Shown: positions 26,712-35,753, counted from the stretch's first letter. The stretch: DNA of 64,000 nucleotides from Planococcus sp. MSAK28401 (GCF_018283455.1 NZ_JAAMTH010000001.1:2461501-2525500), one strand, 5' to 3'. The notes: generated from the letters alone by a model not told the origin. Program-made: numbers and translations.

Positions 26712-26942
26712 TTACAGATCCAACAACAATTTCGACAGGCGATGCGATTGTTCGTCCAGCTCTTCATGTTTTTTCACAAGGTCCCCGAGCTTCGCTTTCA
26801 TTGCGTCGACATCTTGATCGTCTTCGAACTGTTTGGTAATCTCGACCTGTTCCTGCAATACCTGGATCGTTTGTTTTAAGTTTTCACGGTATTCGGTGCT
26901 CACCGCAAATTTTTCCTCTTTGTCTTTCAACTTATCTTTCAT
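26712..26942 (-). CDS. small coiled-coil protein
   Basis: 76 residues from the ATG at 26942, after a strong AGGAGGTGG; longer in-frame starts have none. It is almost entirely charged helix (KDKLKDKEEKFAV at the start, LVKKHEELDEQSHRL near the end), so a coiled coil. No family recognised and no enzymatic motif. Alone between a GGDEF gene and a VanZ gene. Confidence 0.6.
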   Translation of the reverse strand: MKDKLKDKEEKFAVSTEYRENLKQTIQVLQEQVEITKQFEDDQDVDAMKAKLGDLVKKHEELDEQSHRLSKLLLDL

Positions 26943-27018
26943 CGGTATCCACCTCCTGCTTGTTCTATTCCCGTTGTCTGCTATCAAAAACACCGTTTTG
27001 CCAAAATTAAAAAGGCCG

Positions 27019-27480
27019 TTACCAGTTGGTTTCGGCCTTCTTATCGTGTTGCCATTTAATTTTCGCGAATAGCCAGTAGCATAACAAACCTGTCGCTGCC
27101 CCTGCACTGTCGATCAAGACATCGCGAATTTCCCCACTACGCCCCGGAATGAATAATTGATGGAATTCATCGGAAGCAGCATACAGCGCACTTAAGGCGA
27201 ATGCCCACAATGCTGCTCGCCCTGAAGCCATTCCGTTTTTTTCAAGCGCTCGGGCAAACAATATCCCCAGCACAAGATAGGCAAAGAAATGCGCGCTTTT
27301 TCGGAATAAGGTATGAAGCGTTTCGAACTCCACCGGGATGAATGATGCCACGGCTTCGAACACTTGCCGGACGATTTCCGAACTGATGCCGCCGGACACG
27401 CCGGCTGGTTGATGCGATAAGATAAATATAAGAACCATCCATAGGGCCGGCCACAGCCAGGCCAGCAATTGCTTTTTCAT
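27019..27480 (-). CDS. VanZ-family membrane protein
   Basis: 153 residues with AAAGGA upstream. Four membrane helices and the family signatures FRKSAHFFAYLVLG and SDEFHQLFIPGRSGEIRDV followed by DSAGAATG. VanZ-like proteins are linked with glycopeptide tolerance and other surface functions, but most genomic copies are uncharacterised. 51 bp from the CWB2 gene on the same strand. Confidence 0.87.
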   Translation of the reverse strand: MKKQLLAWLWPALWMVLIFILSHQPAGVSGGISSEIVRQVFEAVASFIPVEFETLHTLFRKSAHFFAYLVLGILFARALEKNGMASGRAALWAFALSALYAASDEFHQLFIPGRSGEIRDVLIDSAGAATGLLCYWLFAKIKWQHDKKAETNW

Positions 27481-27531
27481 CCTGCCAAATCCTTTTCGTT
27501 CTTGTCATGCTTCCATTATAACCTAGCACTT

Positions 27532-29586
27532 TCAATCGACAAGCGCTTCGAGTGAACGGACCATTTCTGCATCGATCAAGTCTTCCGAATCGACGACCAA
27601 AAACGATTCATACTGCGCAAGTTGCCACTTCAATTCTTCAGTCAAGCCGCCATCATCTACCAAATACAGTGAAGCATTCCGTCTCGCTGCAGCAGTCGCC
27701 GCAGACAAAGCATCGGTGAAACTCGATGCCGGAGCTAAAACAGCCATGCGGCGCTTTGCATCTTCTTCTTTTGTGCGGGCTTCGATCGACAACCGGTCAG
27801 CAGCAAGCACGATATCGCTGCGTCCCGCCATCGCTTCGGTCGTCTCGCGCGGCAGGCGGTTGCCTTTTGATAGCAGAATTGGGTATTGATTCTGCGCCGC
27901 GAAGACTGAAGCCAGCGAGACATCTTTGAACGTCGCCCCATCCGCAACGACAGCGCCCACAGAATCAATGCGTTCCGATACCAATGCCGCTGTTTCATAG
28001 CGATTGACGCCACCGATCCGCTCGGTTTCCACGTTCATCAAAGACAATGCTTCTAGCTGCGCATCTGAAATGACCGGCGCACCGCCAAGAATAATGGCCT
28101 TTTTTACCCCGAGACGCTCGATTTCCGCTTTCGCCGAGGCGTTTAGCCGCCCTTTTTCAGTAAACAGCAACGGCCCGCCTTCCAAATAGGCCAGTGGCGC
28201 ACCGGATAAAGCATCCGCAAAACTTTCACCTGTGGCGAGCACTACGGTTTCTGCCGAATCCCATACTGCCTCTGACAAGAGGGCTGCCGTTTCGTAGCCA
28301 TCATCGCCGCTGATTTTCGTCACTGCTGCCGCTTTCGGTTCGGGCTCTCCACTGAACGCCGCGATGCCGCTGCCGCCATAGACATATACGGTGTCATTTA
28401 TAGAAGTGAGCAGTTCACTGCCTGAAGGCACGCTCTCCTGTGCCACTTGGTTTCCATTTGCATCATAGAACTTCAAACTCCCGCCGCCAAGCACCACAGC
28501 ACCGCCAGACGGAGACAGCGCCGCCGCTTCAACGGAATGCTCCAGCACTTTATTGAACCCACCGTTTGGCGCCATCACTTGCAAAGCACCGAGATGATAC
28601 GAATTGCCGAGCGCACTTGTCCCTTGCTCCTGAAGCAATAGTAAGCGATGATCGTTTTGCTGCTGATGGCTCAGTGAGGATTCAGTCACGACCGGCCGGT
28701 AGCGGTCCTCAAGTGCACGGAATGATGCCGAGCGAATTGGCTGGCGCAGGCGTTCGCCCCCCTTTGCATTTAAAAAAGCCCATTCTTCGGAATCCACAAA
28801 CTCGACAATCGCCCCGTTGGAATCGGCCCCGGCTAGCCTCACTTCTTCTGACGCCGGCAAAGCTTTCTCATATTTCACTTTTGCTTCATCCAGCGAGCGC
28901 GCCACCAGTGTCGGCGCATCCAGCTCTTCGTTCGGCGCTTTTATATAGTAGACGATTCCGTCTTTTACTGTGTATGGTTCCAGTACGTTGTCCGACTTCC
29001 AATTCTTGCCTTTTAAAAGTGAGAATCCATGAAGTACCGAACCATCAAAATACATCAAATACCCAGTTGAAATAACTGCTTGCCGCAAATCGCCCCCCGC
29101 TATATCTGCAACCGGCGGGCCGTCGAGTTTATGCACAAGCATTTGCGCCCCGAGATTGCCAGTGATGATGACATGTCCCGACTCGAGCGCGAGCTCCGCC
29201 CCAGAACTGCTCATGCGAAAGCCATCCGGAAGAGCAAACGATGCTGATTCTTTGCCGTCCACTAAATCATGAACCGACACTTCATTGCCGGATATCATGA
29301 CAAACGACTGATCGTCAATTGCATAACGGGCTCCTGCTAGCTCCTTGCGCCATAATTCATTGCCCTCTGCGTCATAGCTGACGATTGCCTGCGCTTCCAT
29401 CTGGTTCTCGAGCACCGCTATGATTTGTTTGTCCACAACGGAAAACTCGGCCGCTTTGATGCCGTCTGGAAGCTTAACCAGTTCCCGGTATTCTGTTTCT
29501 GAGGCAAGTGCTTCTTGCGTAAACATGCCCACTCCCCCCGCCGCTGCGAGCAAGGCTATGCCTATTCCCATTTTGACCTGTTTCAT
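27532..29586 (-). CDS. secreted protein with beta-propeller-like region and CWB2 repeats
   Basis: 684 residues. A signal peptide ends near ALAS (residue 29). The middle (about 35-410) looks like repeated beta-blades (IVSYDAEGNELWRKEL, LKFYDANGNQV), resembling PQQ/beta-propeller proteins. The C-terminus has three CWB2 repeats (ETAALLSEAVWDSAETVVLA, FADALSGAPLAYLEGGPLL and variants) that bind secondary wall polymer. The third repeat is diverged. It is displayed on the wall; function unknown. Its promoter (29621-29652) carries the same two-box architecture as the envelope-polymer cluster 20 kb away. Confidence 0.8.
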   Translation of the reverse strand: MKQVKMGIGIALLAAAGGVGMFTQEALASETEYRELVKLPDGIKAAEFSVVDKQIIAVLENQMEAQAIVSYDAEGNELWRKELAGARYAIDDQSFVMISGNEVSVHDLVDGKESASFALPDGFRMSSSGAELALESGHVIITGNLGAQMLVHKLDGPPVADIAGGDLRQAVISTGYLMYFDGSVLHGFSLLKGKNWKSDNVLEPYTVKDGIVYYIKAPNEELDAPTLVARSLDEAKVKYEKALPASEEVRLAGADSNGAIVEFVDSEEWAFLNAKGGERLRQPIRSASFRALEDRYRPVVTESSLSHQQQNDHRLLLLQEQGTSALGNSYHLGALQVMAPNGGFNKVLEHSVEAAALSPSGGAVVLGGGSLKFYDANGNQVAQESVPSGSELLTSINDTVYVYGGSGIAAFSGEPEPKAAAVTKISGDDGYETAALLSEAVWDSAETVVLATGESFADALSGAPLAYLEGGPLLFTEKGRLNASAKAEIERLGVKKAIILGGAPVISDAQLEALSLMNVETERIGGVNRYETAALVSERIDSVGAVVADGATFKDVSLASVFAAQNQYPILLSKGNRLPRETTEAMAGRSDIVLAADRLSIEARTKEEDAKRRMAVLAPASSFTDALSAATAAARRNASLYLVDDGGLTEELKWQLAQYESFLVVDSEDLIDAEMVRSLEALVD

Positions 29587-29620
29587 ATATGTCCCCCTCT
29601 TCTCCTCGCTGTCTTCTGTT

Positions 29621-29652
29621 AGCCTAATGATAAAAGGTTAAGGAAATGTTAA
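29621..29652 (-). promoter_or_regulatory. two-box activator-type promoter of the CWB2 protein
   Basis: Minus strand: TTAACA (29647-29652), 5 nt, TTAACC (29636-29641), 9 nt, TAGGCT -10 (29621-29626), about 35 nt before the ATG. It is the only member of the set outside the 0-12 kb cluster. Confidence 0.6.
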
Positions 29653-29659
29653 AAAACCG

Positions 29660-29702
29660 ATAAAACGCCCCGTCTGGATTGTCGGAATCCAGACGGGGCG
29701 CC
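29660..29702 (-). terminator. terminator of the gene at 29710
   Basis: A perfect 15-bp stem (CGCCCCGTCTGGATT and complement, 5-nt loop) followed on the minus strand by TTTTAT. It lies directly upstream of the two-box promoter at 29621-29652. Confidence 0.85.
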
Positions 29703-29709
29703 TATGAGA

Positions 29710-30045
29710 TCATACCGTTTCTTCGCGTTTCGGATGCGGCTGCCTGATATCGACCGCATACACTTCGATTTTGTTGACCATCAAGTCTTTAATGCCGTAG
29801 ACCGGGCGTTCGCGGCTTTCGGCATCCACGAAGAATTCATTGCGTTTTTCTTGTAAGAAGACGCCAATCGGCTTATTGGCATCGGCGATTTGAGCCGCCG
29901 CATAGTGGAAGGACGTCTCGAAATACAAATTGGAGATTTCGATCGCCTTCAAGGTTTCTTCGTCTTTATGTAAAACGAGCACTTTATAGTAATTGCCGTA
30001 CTCGTCGCGCACTAAATCCTGTTGTTCGATGTTCTGCATGCTCAT
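29710..30045 (-). CDS. uncharacterised small cytoplasmic protein
   Basis: 111 residues; ATG 7 nt after AAGGAGG. Predicted mostly beta with charged surface (VRDEYGNYYKVLVLHKDEET, IKDLMVNKIEVYAVDI). No signal peptide, membrane helix or known motif. Single gene with its own strong terminator. Function unknown. Confidence 0.65.
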   Translation of the reverse strand: MSMQNIEQQDLVRDEYGNYYKVLVLHKDEETLKAIEISNLYFETSFHYAAAQIADANKPIGVFLQEKRNEFFVDAESRERPVYGIKDLMVNKIEVYAVDIRQPHPKREETV

Positions 30046-30211
30046 CCAAATTCCTCCTTCAACTAGTGTCGATTGGAATTGCCTCAGTTATTCCTATAGA
30101 TAGAACAAGGTGAGCTTAAACCATTTTTTCGAGAAGCTAGTTAATTCAGTGTCCGGCCTGAGTTTGAGAGTGAGAGGGGTACTAGCCAGCAAGGGAAAGG
30201 GGCGCTGCCGC

Positions 30212-30394
30212 TTACCGTTTATGCTTGCTCCAATCATAAGGTTCTTGCGTCCAGTCCAAAAATAAATAGATCGCAAATACCATACTGGCAAATAGCAGGC
30301 TATCTCCCCAATGGATTTCACCTTGGGAGAAATAATCTTTGACCGATAAGCCAATAAAAATTACCAAAGCTATTTTCATGTTTTTCTTTAGCAT
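30212..30394 (-). CDS. small two-helix membrane protein
   Basis: 60 residues; AAGGAGAG site before the ATG. Helices at about residues 5-18 and 29-47, ending in a basic SKHKR tail. No family name. The overlapping alternative frame (30094-30354) lacks a ribosome site. Confidence 0.55.
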   Translation of the reverse strand: MLKKNMKIALVIFIGLSVKDYFSQGEIHWGDSLLFASMVFAIYLFLDWTQEPYDWSKHKR

Positions 30395-30523
30395 ATGCTC
30401 TCTCCTTCATTCTTGCTAAGCCTAATTTATCATCCATTCGTTAATGTTCGTTTCAGAAAATGATCCTGAATTAATGAAGCTTTTGGCGTTTTCATCCGTA
30501 TAGATGCATAGAGGTGAGCATAT

Positions 30524-30970
30524 ATGACTTTTCGTTCGAAAATTGACTCGTTTTTTATCCGTTTCATCCTGTCGGCACTCCTGATCATCGCTGCAGTCTC
30601 GTTTATTCCGCTATTTTTTGAAGGTGCTCCATTTTCAGCTTTCGTGATCGTCACGGTTACTTTCTCCGTAGCCACTGCCCTTATTCTGTGGATCGCTTTC
30701 GCCATCCGCTATGTCTTTCTGGAAAATCATCTTCTCGTAAAAGCCGGCCCTTTCAGAAGCCGCATCCCTTACGACAGCATCTCGAAAGTCACTGCGACAC
30801 GCGATATTTTCACGGGCTACCGCCTATTGTCGTCGCGGGATGCGCTCGAACTGATCAACAACAAAACAATATTGGGAACGGTGAAAATCTCGCCCGAAAA
30901 CCAAGGTGCTTTTATTGCCGAGCTGAAAAAGCGGTGTCCTGATTTGAAGGTTGATGAAAAGATTTCTTGA
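30524..30970 (+). CDS. membrane protein with bacterial PH domain
   Basis: 148 residues; GAGGTGAG site. Two N-terminal membrane helices, then a bPH-type domain: FLENHLLVKAGPFRSRIPYD, VTATRDIFTGYRLLSSRDAL. This is the small Bacillus-type PH-domain architecture (YdbS/bPH_4-like). Function unknown. Confidence 0.75.
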   Translation: MTFRSKIDSFFIRFILSALLIIAAVSFIPLFFEGAPFSAFVIVTVTFSVATALILWIAFAIRYVFLENHLLVKAGPFRSRIPYDSISKVTATRDIFTGYRLLSSRDALELINNKTILGTVKISPENQGAFIAELKKRCPDLKVDEKIS

Positions 30971-31040
30971 CCGGTCCTCAAATAAGAAAAACAAGAGTAT
31001 GATGAAAAAAACATGATGTTTTAATCGAAAGGAGTCTCTC

Positions 31041-31337
31041 ATGCCAAATTGCCAAAACTGCGGTTTTAAATGGAGTTGGAGCGATATGATCAAAGTTGCC
31101 CTGAAAGGAAACATGCCTTGTCCGAATTGCCAAAAAGACCAATACGTCAAAAGCGGCCGGAATCTCTTCGGGGCGTTTTTGACGATGATGCCATTTGTGC
31201 TGCTGTATTCCTATCTTACTTCCGATTTCGGTTTCAGCTGGCCTTTGGCAATCACCGCGTTCGCCTTTATTATGACGCTTAGTACAGTCATGGGGCCATT
31301 CTTCTATAGATTATCGAATACGAAAGAAAGTATTTAA
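31041..31337 (+). CDS. CXXC-20-CXXC zinc-ribbon membrane protein, copy 1
   Basis: 98 residues; AAAGGAG site. NCQNCGFKWSW at the start and PCPNCQKDQY twenty residues on form the CXXC-20-CXXC signature (TIGR04104 type), followed by two membrane helices and the tail FFYRLSNTKES. Four homologous genes lie here (also 34742, 35081 and 35457), separated by an unrelated helicase gene. Function is not known. Confidence 0.8.
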   Translation: MPNCQNCGFKWSWSDMIKVALKGNMPCPNCQKDQYVKSGRNLFGAFLTMMPFVLLYSYLTSDFGFSWPLAITAFAFIMTLSTVMGPFFYRLSNTKESI

Positions 31338-31379
31338 AAACAGCCCGCGGGTTATTTTTACTGATTCTAGAAAAAAGTA

Positions 31380-31600
31380 AGAAGCCATGTTTTACGAAGC
31401 TTATCGCTCGCGCCCAAGCCTCCTCAGCCGCTACGCGTCTTGCGGGGTCTCGGTCGTCTCCCTGATCCACAGGAAAGATAAGGTCAACCTACGGAAGAAC
31501 TTATCTTTGCGAAAGTAATGCGCAGCATTATTGAGCAGACGGGGTTACGAGCGAACGCTTCTCCAAATACTTAGATAGATCATTGACTTTGAACGGCGAA
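31380..31600. repeat. structured intergenic element, complete form
   Basis: A GC-rich block between 31337 and the terminator at 31655. It has a conserved AAGCCTCCTCAG...TTGCGGGGTCTC part, then two hairpins: AAAGATAAG/CTTATCTTT (31474-31508) and TAATGC-GCA-GCATTA (31516-31530). The element at 59530-59730 has the same order on the opposite strand with different stem sequences that still pair. The outer parts match 59312-59395. Confidence 0.6.
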
Positions 31601-31654
31601 AAGATGGTCCCATTTTAATTCATAACTGATTAATAGACTTCTTCAACACTGTAA

Positions 31655-31683
31655 ATAAAAACAGCCCGCGGGCTGTTTTTTAA
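31655..31683 (-). terminator. terminator of the helicase fusion gene
   Basis: A perfect palindrome AAAAACAGCCCG/CGGGCTGTTTTT (31657-31680), just past the stop at 31690. A decayed copy of the same sequence follows the 31337 stop. Confidence 0.8.
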
Positions 31684-31689
31684 TGCCTT

Positions 31690-34116
31690 CTATTTTTTCA
31701 TTACACCAATGACCCGTCCGTTGATGTAGACGTCTTCACTGCGCATCATGATCGGTTCAAATTCGGGGTTTTCCGCGACGAGCAAGATCTCGCTGCCCAT
31801 CGGCATATACTTTTTCATCGTCGCTTCGCCGTCGATGACCGCGATGACGATGTCACCGTTCGATGCCGTGTTTTGCTGGTGGACGACGACCATATCGCCT
31901 TTATCGATGCCGGCGCCGATCATGCTGTCACCTGTCACCGTCAGCAAGAAACTGTCTTTCGGCGAGACAAGCCAGTCGCGCGGCAAACTGTGCGCGGTCT
32001 CGTAATTTTCAGAAGCAAGCGCAGGAATGCCGGCAGCGACGTTTCCAATGAGCGGCACTTCCGCCAATTCATGCACCTGAATCAATACGTCTTCGCCCGC
32101 TTCACGCACTTCGATGTCCGCACCCGGTTCTTGGGCGTACTCGTAATCGCGGCCGTTCTTCAAGTTTTTATATAAGCTGCGCTGCTTCGTGTCCGGCAAA
32201 AAGCGCGGCTGGCATTTCGGCAAGTCCTGCACTTCTTCGCCTTTTCGGTCGATGATCTTCACCGATAAGCCGTCCGTCGCGATGCCGTAGAACGCCTGGC
32301 CATCCGCTTCCAAATAACTTTTCAATTGAGTCACCGCGTCATCGATGCCTGTTCCGAAACGTTTCACTTCAGCGATAATATATGGCCGCGGCACGCCGTC
32401 TACATAAATTTCGACCGCGATATCACAATAGCCTTTTTTCGAAAACTGTTGGACCGGGTATTCGAGCTGCATCATCTCATACGGGTAGCTGTAGGTTTCA
32501 TGGAGTTCACGGAGGAGCCATTGACGGGTCAATTCCTCTTTGGAATGCAAATCGATCAATTGATCAGCCAAGCGGTACTCGGTCATGCTGATGGATTCGA
32601 ACGGGCGAAGCGCTGCGTCTTTTCTTAGGCGCAAATGCTTGCGGTCGATTTCCTTAATGAATTTCGACGGCTTTTTCACCGACGACATATACAAGAGTTC
32701 ATTCGCGCGCGTCATGCCGACGTACAATAGCTTGCGTTCATCGGAATCGATCGTCTTCTGGTCTTCGGCATCATCGTAAAGCTCCTGCGGAATGACGCCT
32801 TGATTCAAATCGATAAGGAAAATCACTTTGAATTCCAGGCCTTTGATCGAATGCATCGTCACCAGCTTCACTTTATCTGATTCAAAATCCGGCTCATTGC
32901 TTTGGAGGATCTCGCACGAAATGCCTTTAGCCGCTAAATCCGCGGCGGCGCTTTCGACCGAGCGTTTGCCGCGTGCGACGATGCACATTTCCGATAAGCG
33001 GTAATCGCCTCGCAGCCGCTCGATTTCTGCGGCGAGAAAGGCCACTTGCTGCTCGGGCTGCATGAAGAACTGGTAAATCGGCGGGTGGCCGTGCCGGTCG
33101 ATGAGTGCCGGCTTGACGAAATCGACGTTCGACTGGATGGTTTCGTCCGCTTCGATCAAATCGAACGCAGCTTGCGAAATCTCCGTCGTCGTCCGGTAGT
33201 TCTTGCTCAAAGTCCGTGATTTCCCGCTCATGTCATAGCCGATCGTCGTATACGGCCGCCCTTTGCCGAGCCAGGAATCCGGGTAAATGCTTTGCGTATT
33301 GTCCGCCACAAACATCAGCGAAGAATGAGTCTTTTCCTTATACAGCTCTTTCAGGAATTCAAGCTGCACACGCGTCAAATCCTGGCTTTCGTCAATGATG
33401 ATATGGGTATACTTGCCGCCGTTCGAACGCCTCATTTCCTCAAGCGCCAGTTCGTTCATTTGCTTGAATGAAACGAGTCCTTCTTTTCCCAGAAATTCAC
33501 GGTATAATCTCGCTACTTCAAACACCGCTTCACGGGTCGGCGAATTTTTCAATAATTTTTGCGGCGTCCCGCTATTTCCAGAAGCCCGCCCGATACGGTC
33601 GACCGATTGGTAGGTCTCGATATCCGTCATCGTACATGCCGTAATCCATTCCGCCTCATCTTTCAAGAACTTTTGGTTTTTCGGCGTCAACAGCTTCACA
33701 TCCGGATGGGATTTCTTCACTTCGTGGATTGCCTTCGTGAGTACTTGCCATTCCTTTTCTGCTGGTGCAATGGACAGCTTGCGGTTCGTGCGCCGCAAGT
33801 ATTTCATAAATTGCCCGTACATGAGTGAATCGATCGTCGCGATCTTCACTTCTGCGTTCGATGAAAACAGCCGCTCCGCCTCTCCTGCAGCCGCATCCGC
33901 CAAACGCTCGTATTGAAATTTTATGTAATTGAGCAAAGTCTTGTTATACGTTACCAATAAAATCTGGTCATCTTCCTCGTGACAATAATGATCCATCAAA
34001 AAATGAATCCTCCGAATCGCCACCGTTGTCTTGCCAGATCCGGCCACCCCTTTTACCAACATCGGCCCGCCCGGCTCCACTTCCACAATGCGCCGTTGCT
34101 CCATATTCAATTTCAT
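31690..34116 (-). CDS. UvrD-like helicase fused to nuclease-like and LexA-type domains
   Basis: 808 residues from the ATG at 34116 (GAGAGGGTG; the ATG at 34134 lacks a site). Domains in order: superfamily 1 helicase with Walker A GVAGSGKTT (about 23-31), IIIDESQD, NYRTT and LLYVGMTRA; a region near 560-620 with YCDIAVEIY and IIAEVKRFG, like restriction-type (HsdR_N) nucleases; and a LexA-like S24 domain from about 687 with VAAGIP (Ala-Gly cleavage bond near 695/696), GDSM (Ser near 731) and EATMKKY (Lys near 768). All three LexA catalytic parts are present, so RecA-stimulated self-cleavage is plausible. No GAAC-N4-GTTC SOS box was seen upstream. Confidence 0.82.
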   Translation of the reverse strand: MKLNMEQRRIVEVEPGGPMLVKGVAGSGKTTVAIRRIHFLMDHYCHEEDDQILLVTYNKTLLNYIKFQYERLADAAAGEAERLFSSNAEVKIATIDSLMYGQFMKYLRRTNRKLSIAPAEKEWQVLTKAIHEVKKSHPDVKLLTPKNQKFLKDEAEWITACTMTDIETYQSVDRIGRASGNSGTPQKLLKNSPTREAVFEVARLYREFLGKEGLVSFKQMNELALEEMRRSNGGKYTHIIIDESQDLTRVQLEFLKELYKEKTHSSLMFVADNTQSIYPDSWLGKGRPYTTIGYDMSGKSRTLSKNYRTTTEISQAAFDLIEADETIQSNVDFVKPALIDRHGHPPIYQFFMQPEQQVAFLAAEIERLRGDYRLSEMCIVARGKRSVESAAADLAAKGISCEILQSNEPDFESDKVKLVTMHSIKGLEFKVIFLIDLNQGVIPQELYDDAEDQKTIDSDERKLLYVGMTRANELLYMSSVKKPSKFIKEIDRKHLRLRKDAALRPFESISMTEYRLADQLIDLHSKEELTRQWLLRELHETYSYPYEMMQLEYPVQQFSKKGYCDIAVEIYVDGVPRPYIIAEVKRFGTGIDDAVTQLKSYLEADGQAFYGIATDGLSVKIIDRKGEEVQDLPKCQPRFLPDTKQRSLYKNLKNGRDYEYAQEPGADIEVREAGEDVLIQVHELAEVPLIGNVAAGIPALASENYETAHSLPRDWLVSPKDSFLLTVTGDSMIGAGIDKGDMVVVHQQNTASNGDIVIAVIDGEATMKKYMPMGSEILLVAENPEFEPIMMRSEDVYINGRVIGVMKK

Positions 34117-34297
34117 CTCTCGCACCCTCTCCATTTACAACTTATACCTTTATTCTAAGAATATTGTCATGCAATAGCAAGGTCATACTACACTTAATCC
34201 AGCTTATATATTGGCCCATTGACAAACTATTTATCCATAAGGCATCTTAAACCGCATAAAAGAGGTATACTAGGCAAGTAGCGAAGGAGTGGTTCTG

Positions 34298-34543
34298 ATG
34301 ATGAAAATATTGGATGTTCCGACACGGCCGATTTCTCAAGTGATGCGTTCACCGCTGGAAATTTTCCAACTGGCCCGTCAAGAAGGAACCGGCGTTTACA
34401 TCTTCAACGACGAACAAGTGGCTGGCGTCATGATCAGCCAGGAACAATACGAATCGCTGAACAAAGAAATCGAATTTCTCCACGACCAACTCGCCCACCT
34501 CGTCGCTGAAAAGCGCATCTTGGATAAAGACGGGCACAAGTAA
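34298..34543 (+). CDS. Phd/YefM-type antitoxin, apparently orphan
   Basis: 81 residues from the ATG at 34298 (AAGGAG). RPISQVMRSPLEIFQLA then VYIFNDEQVAGVMISQEQYE is the Phd/YefM antitoxin outline (DNA-binding N-terminus, toxin-binding C-terminus). No Doc, YoeB or Fic-like toxin gene is next to it; a terminator and a CXXC gene follow. It may be a solitary regulator. Confidence 0.7.
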   Translation: MMKILDVPTRPISQVMRSPLEIFQLARQEGTGVYIFNDEQVAGVMISQEQYESLNKEIEFLHDQLAHLVAEKRILDKDGHK

Positions 34544-34562
34544 AAATAATTCCAATCTTGAA

Positions 34563-34606
34563 ATCACCGCCATTTCTTTTACATAGAAATGGCGGTGGTT
34601 TTTTTA
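34563..34606 (+). terminator. terminator of the antitoxin-like gene
   Basis: A perfect 12-bp stem (ACCGCCATTTCT and complement, 7-nt loop) followed by GGTTTTTTT. Confidence 0.85.
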
Positions 34607-34741
34607 TCAACTTATTTTCGTTAGGCAAATCAATTTGAAGGGTAGGATTCCTTAATTTATTCCCAATAATTTGGATTACTTCTGAAATCAAGGGTATATA
34701 AAAAAAGACAAGTAAAAATTCACTACGGAAGGACCATGACG

Positions 34742-35038
34742 ATGCCTCATTGCGAAAACTGCGGAACTAAGTGGAACTGGGCCGACACGTTAAAAATCGG
34801 CTTCAAAAACAATAAAAAATGTACGAATTGCGGGGAACGACAATACGTCGTGCCTGATCTCAGCCTCAAAACTTACATACTGTATCTTTTGCCTGTAATC
34901 ACCTTAATCGTATTAAATATTCTCTTTGAGTTTTCGACGGGCCTTTTCATAGCACTGGCAACCCCTTATATACTCGTTGCCATTGTTTTCATGCCTTATA
35001 CAATTAAACTCTCAACAAAGCAAAAACCCATCTGGTAA
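34742..35038 (+). CDS. CXXC-20-CXXC zinc-ribbon membrane protein, copy 2
   Basis: 98 residues from the ATG at 34742 (GGAAGGA, 9 nt; the ATG at 34736 is too close). HCENCGTKWNW and KCTNCGERQY carry the paired CXXC motifs; two membrane helices and a KLSTKQK tail follow. It is the most diverged of the four copies, suggesting the cluster is not a recent amplification. Confidence 0.75.
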   Translation: MPHCENCGTKWNWADTLKIGFKNNKKCTNCGERQYVVPDLSLKTYILYLLPVITLIVLNILFEFSTGLFIALATPYILVAIVFMPYTIKLSTKQKPIW

Positions 35039-35080
35039 AAAATCAATTGTCGAAAACCCGTTGAAGAAAGGAAGTATTTT

Positions 35081-35392
35081 ATGCCCCATTGCCAAAACTG
35101 TAATTTCAAATGGAGCTGGAAAGATGTCATGAAGCTCAGTTTGAAAGGCAAGAAAGAATGTCCGAACTGCCATAAAATCCAGTACATATCGGCCAAATCG
35201 AATTTCTGGAGTACTTTTTTGACTTCCATGGTTTTTCTCCTTCCCATGAACTTCCTGCATGCTTATTACGAAATTAGCTGGCTATGGATTTTCCTTGCTA
35301 TACCGATTTACATACCGCTTGTTTTGCTACTGATGCCTTTCTTTTACAAACTATCGAGCACACAAAAACGCTTCGGCAAAACGGTCGGATAA
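35081..35392 (+). CDS. CXXC-20-CXXC zinc-ribbon membrane protein, copy 3
   Basis: 103 residues, AAAGGAAG site. HCQNCNFKWSW, ECPNCHKIQY, two membrane helices, then FYKLSSTQKRF. Only 42 bp after copy 2, likely one transcript with copy 2 and possibly copy 4. Confidence 0.78.
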   Translation: MPHCQNCNFKWSWKDVMKLSLKGKKECPNCHKIQYISAKSNFWSTFLTSMVFLLPMNFLHAYYEISWLWIFLAIPIYIPLVLLLMPFFYKLSSTQKRFGKTVG

Positions 35393-35456
35393 TCAGTCAT
35401 GTGCATCTAAATCTTTTAAGTCTATGTATATACGGTTACCAGAAAGGATGAACCCT

Positions 35457-35753
35457 ATGCCTCACTGTCAAAATTGCGGATACCAGTGGAACTGGAAAGA
35501 CATGTTCAAGCTCAACCTTAAAGCAAAGCAAGAATGTCGAAATTGCGACACTCTCCAATATCCAACATATCAATCGCATTTCTGGAGCTATATGCTGTTC
35601 CTCATTCCTTTTGTTCTGGTGTTCAATTACGTCCGTATCTATATGGAAGCGGGTTGGGCGATTCTTATCCTTATCTTTTTGGTGCATATAACGCTTGCTT
35701 TATTAGTAATTCCATTTTTGCTCAAGTTATCGAATACGAAACATAGTTTTTAA
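35457..35753 (+). CDS. CXXC-20-CXXC zinc-ribbon membrane protein, copy 4
   Basis: 98 residues from the ATG at 35457 (AAAGGATG); upstream in-frame starts lack a site and the paralogs start here (MPHCQNC). HCQNCGYQWNW, ECRNCDTLQY, two membrane helices and LKLSNTKHS. The last gene before the terminator at 35771. Confidence 0.78.
   Translation: MPHCQNCGYQWNWKDMFKLNLKAKQECRNCDTLQYPTYQSHFWSYMLFLIPFVLVFNYVRIYMEAGWAILILIFLVHITLALLVIPFLLKLSNTKHSF

Noticed and set aside
31690..34200. An SOS box upstream of the LexA-fused helicase
   Set aside because: No GAAC-N4-GTTC-like sequence is present; only an AT-rich ATTCTAAGAAT palindrome lies upstream.
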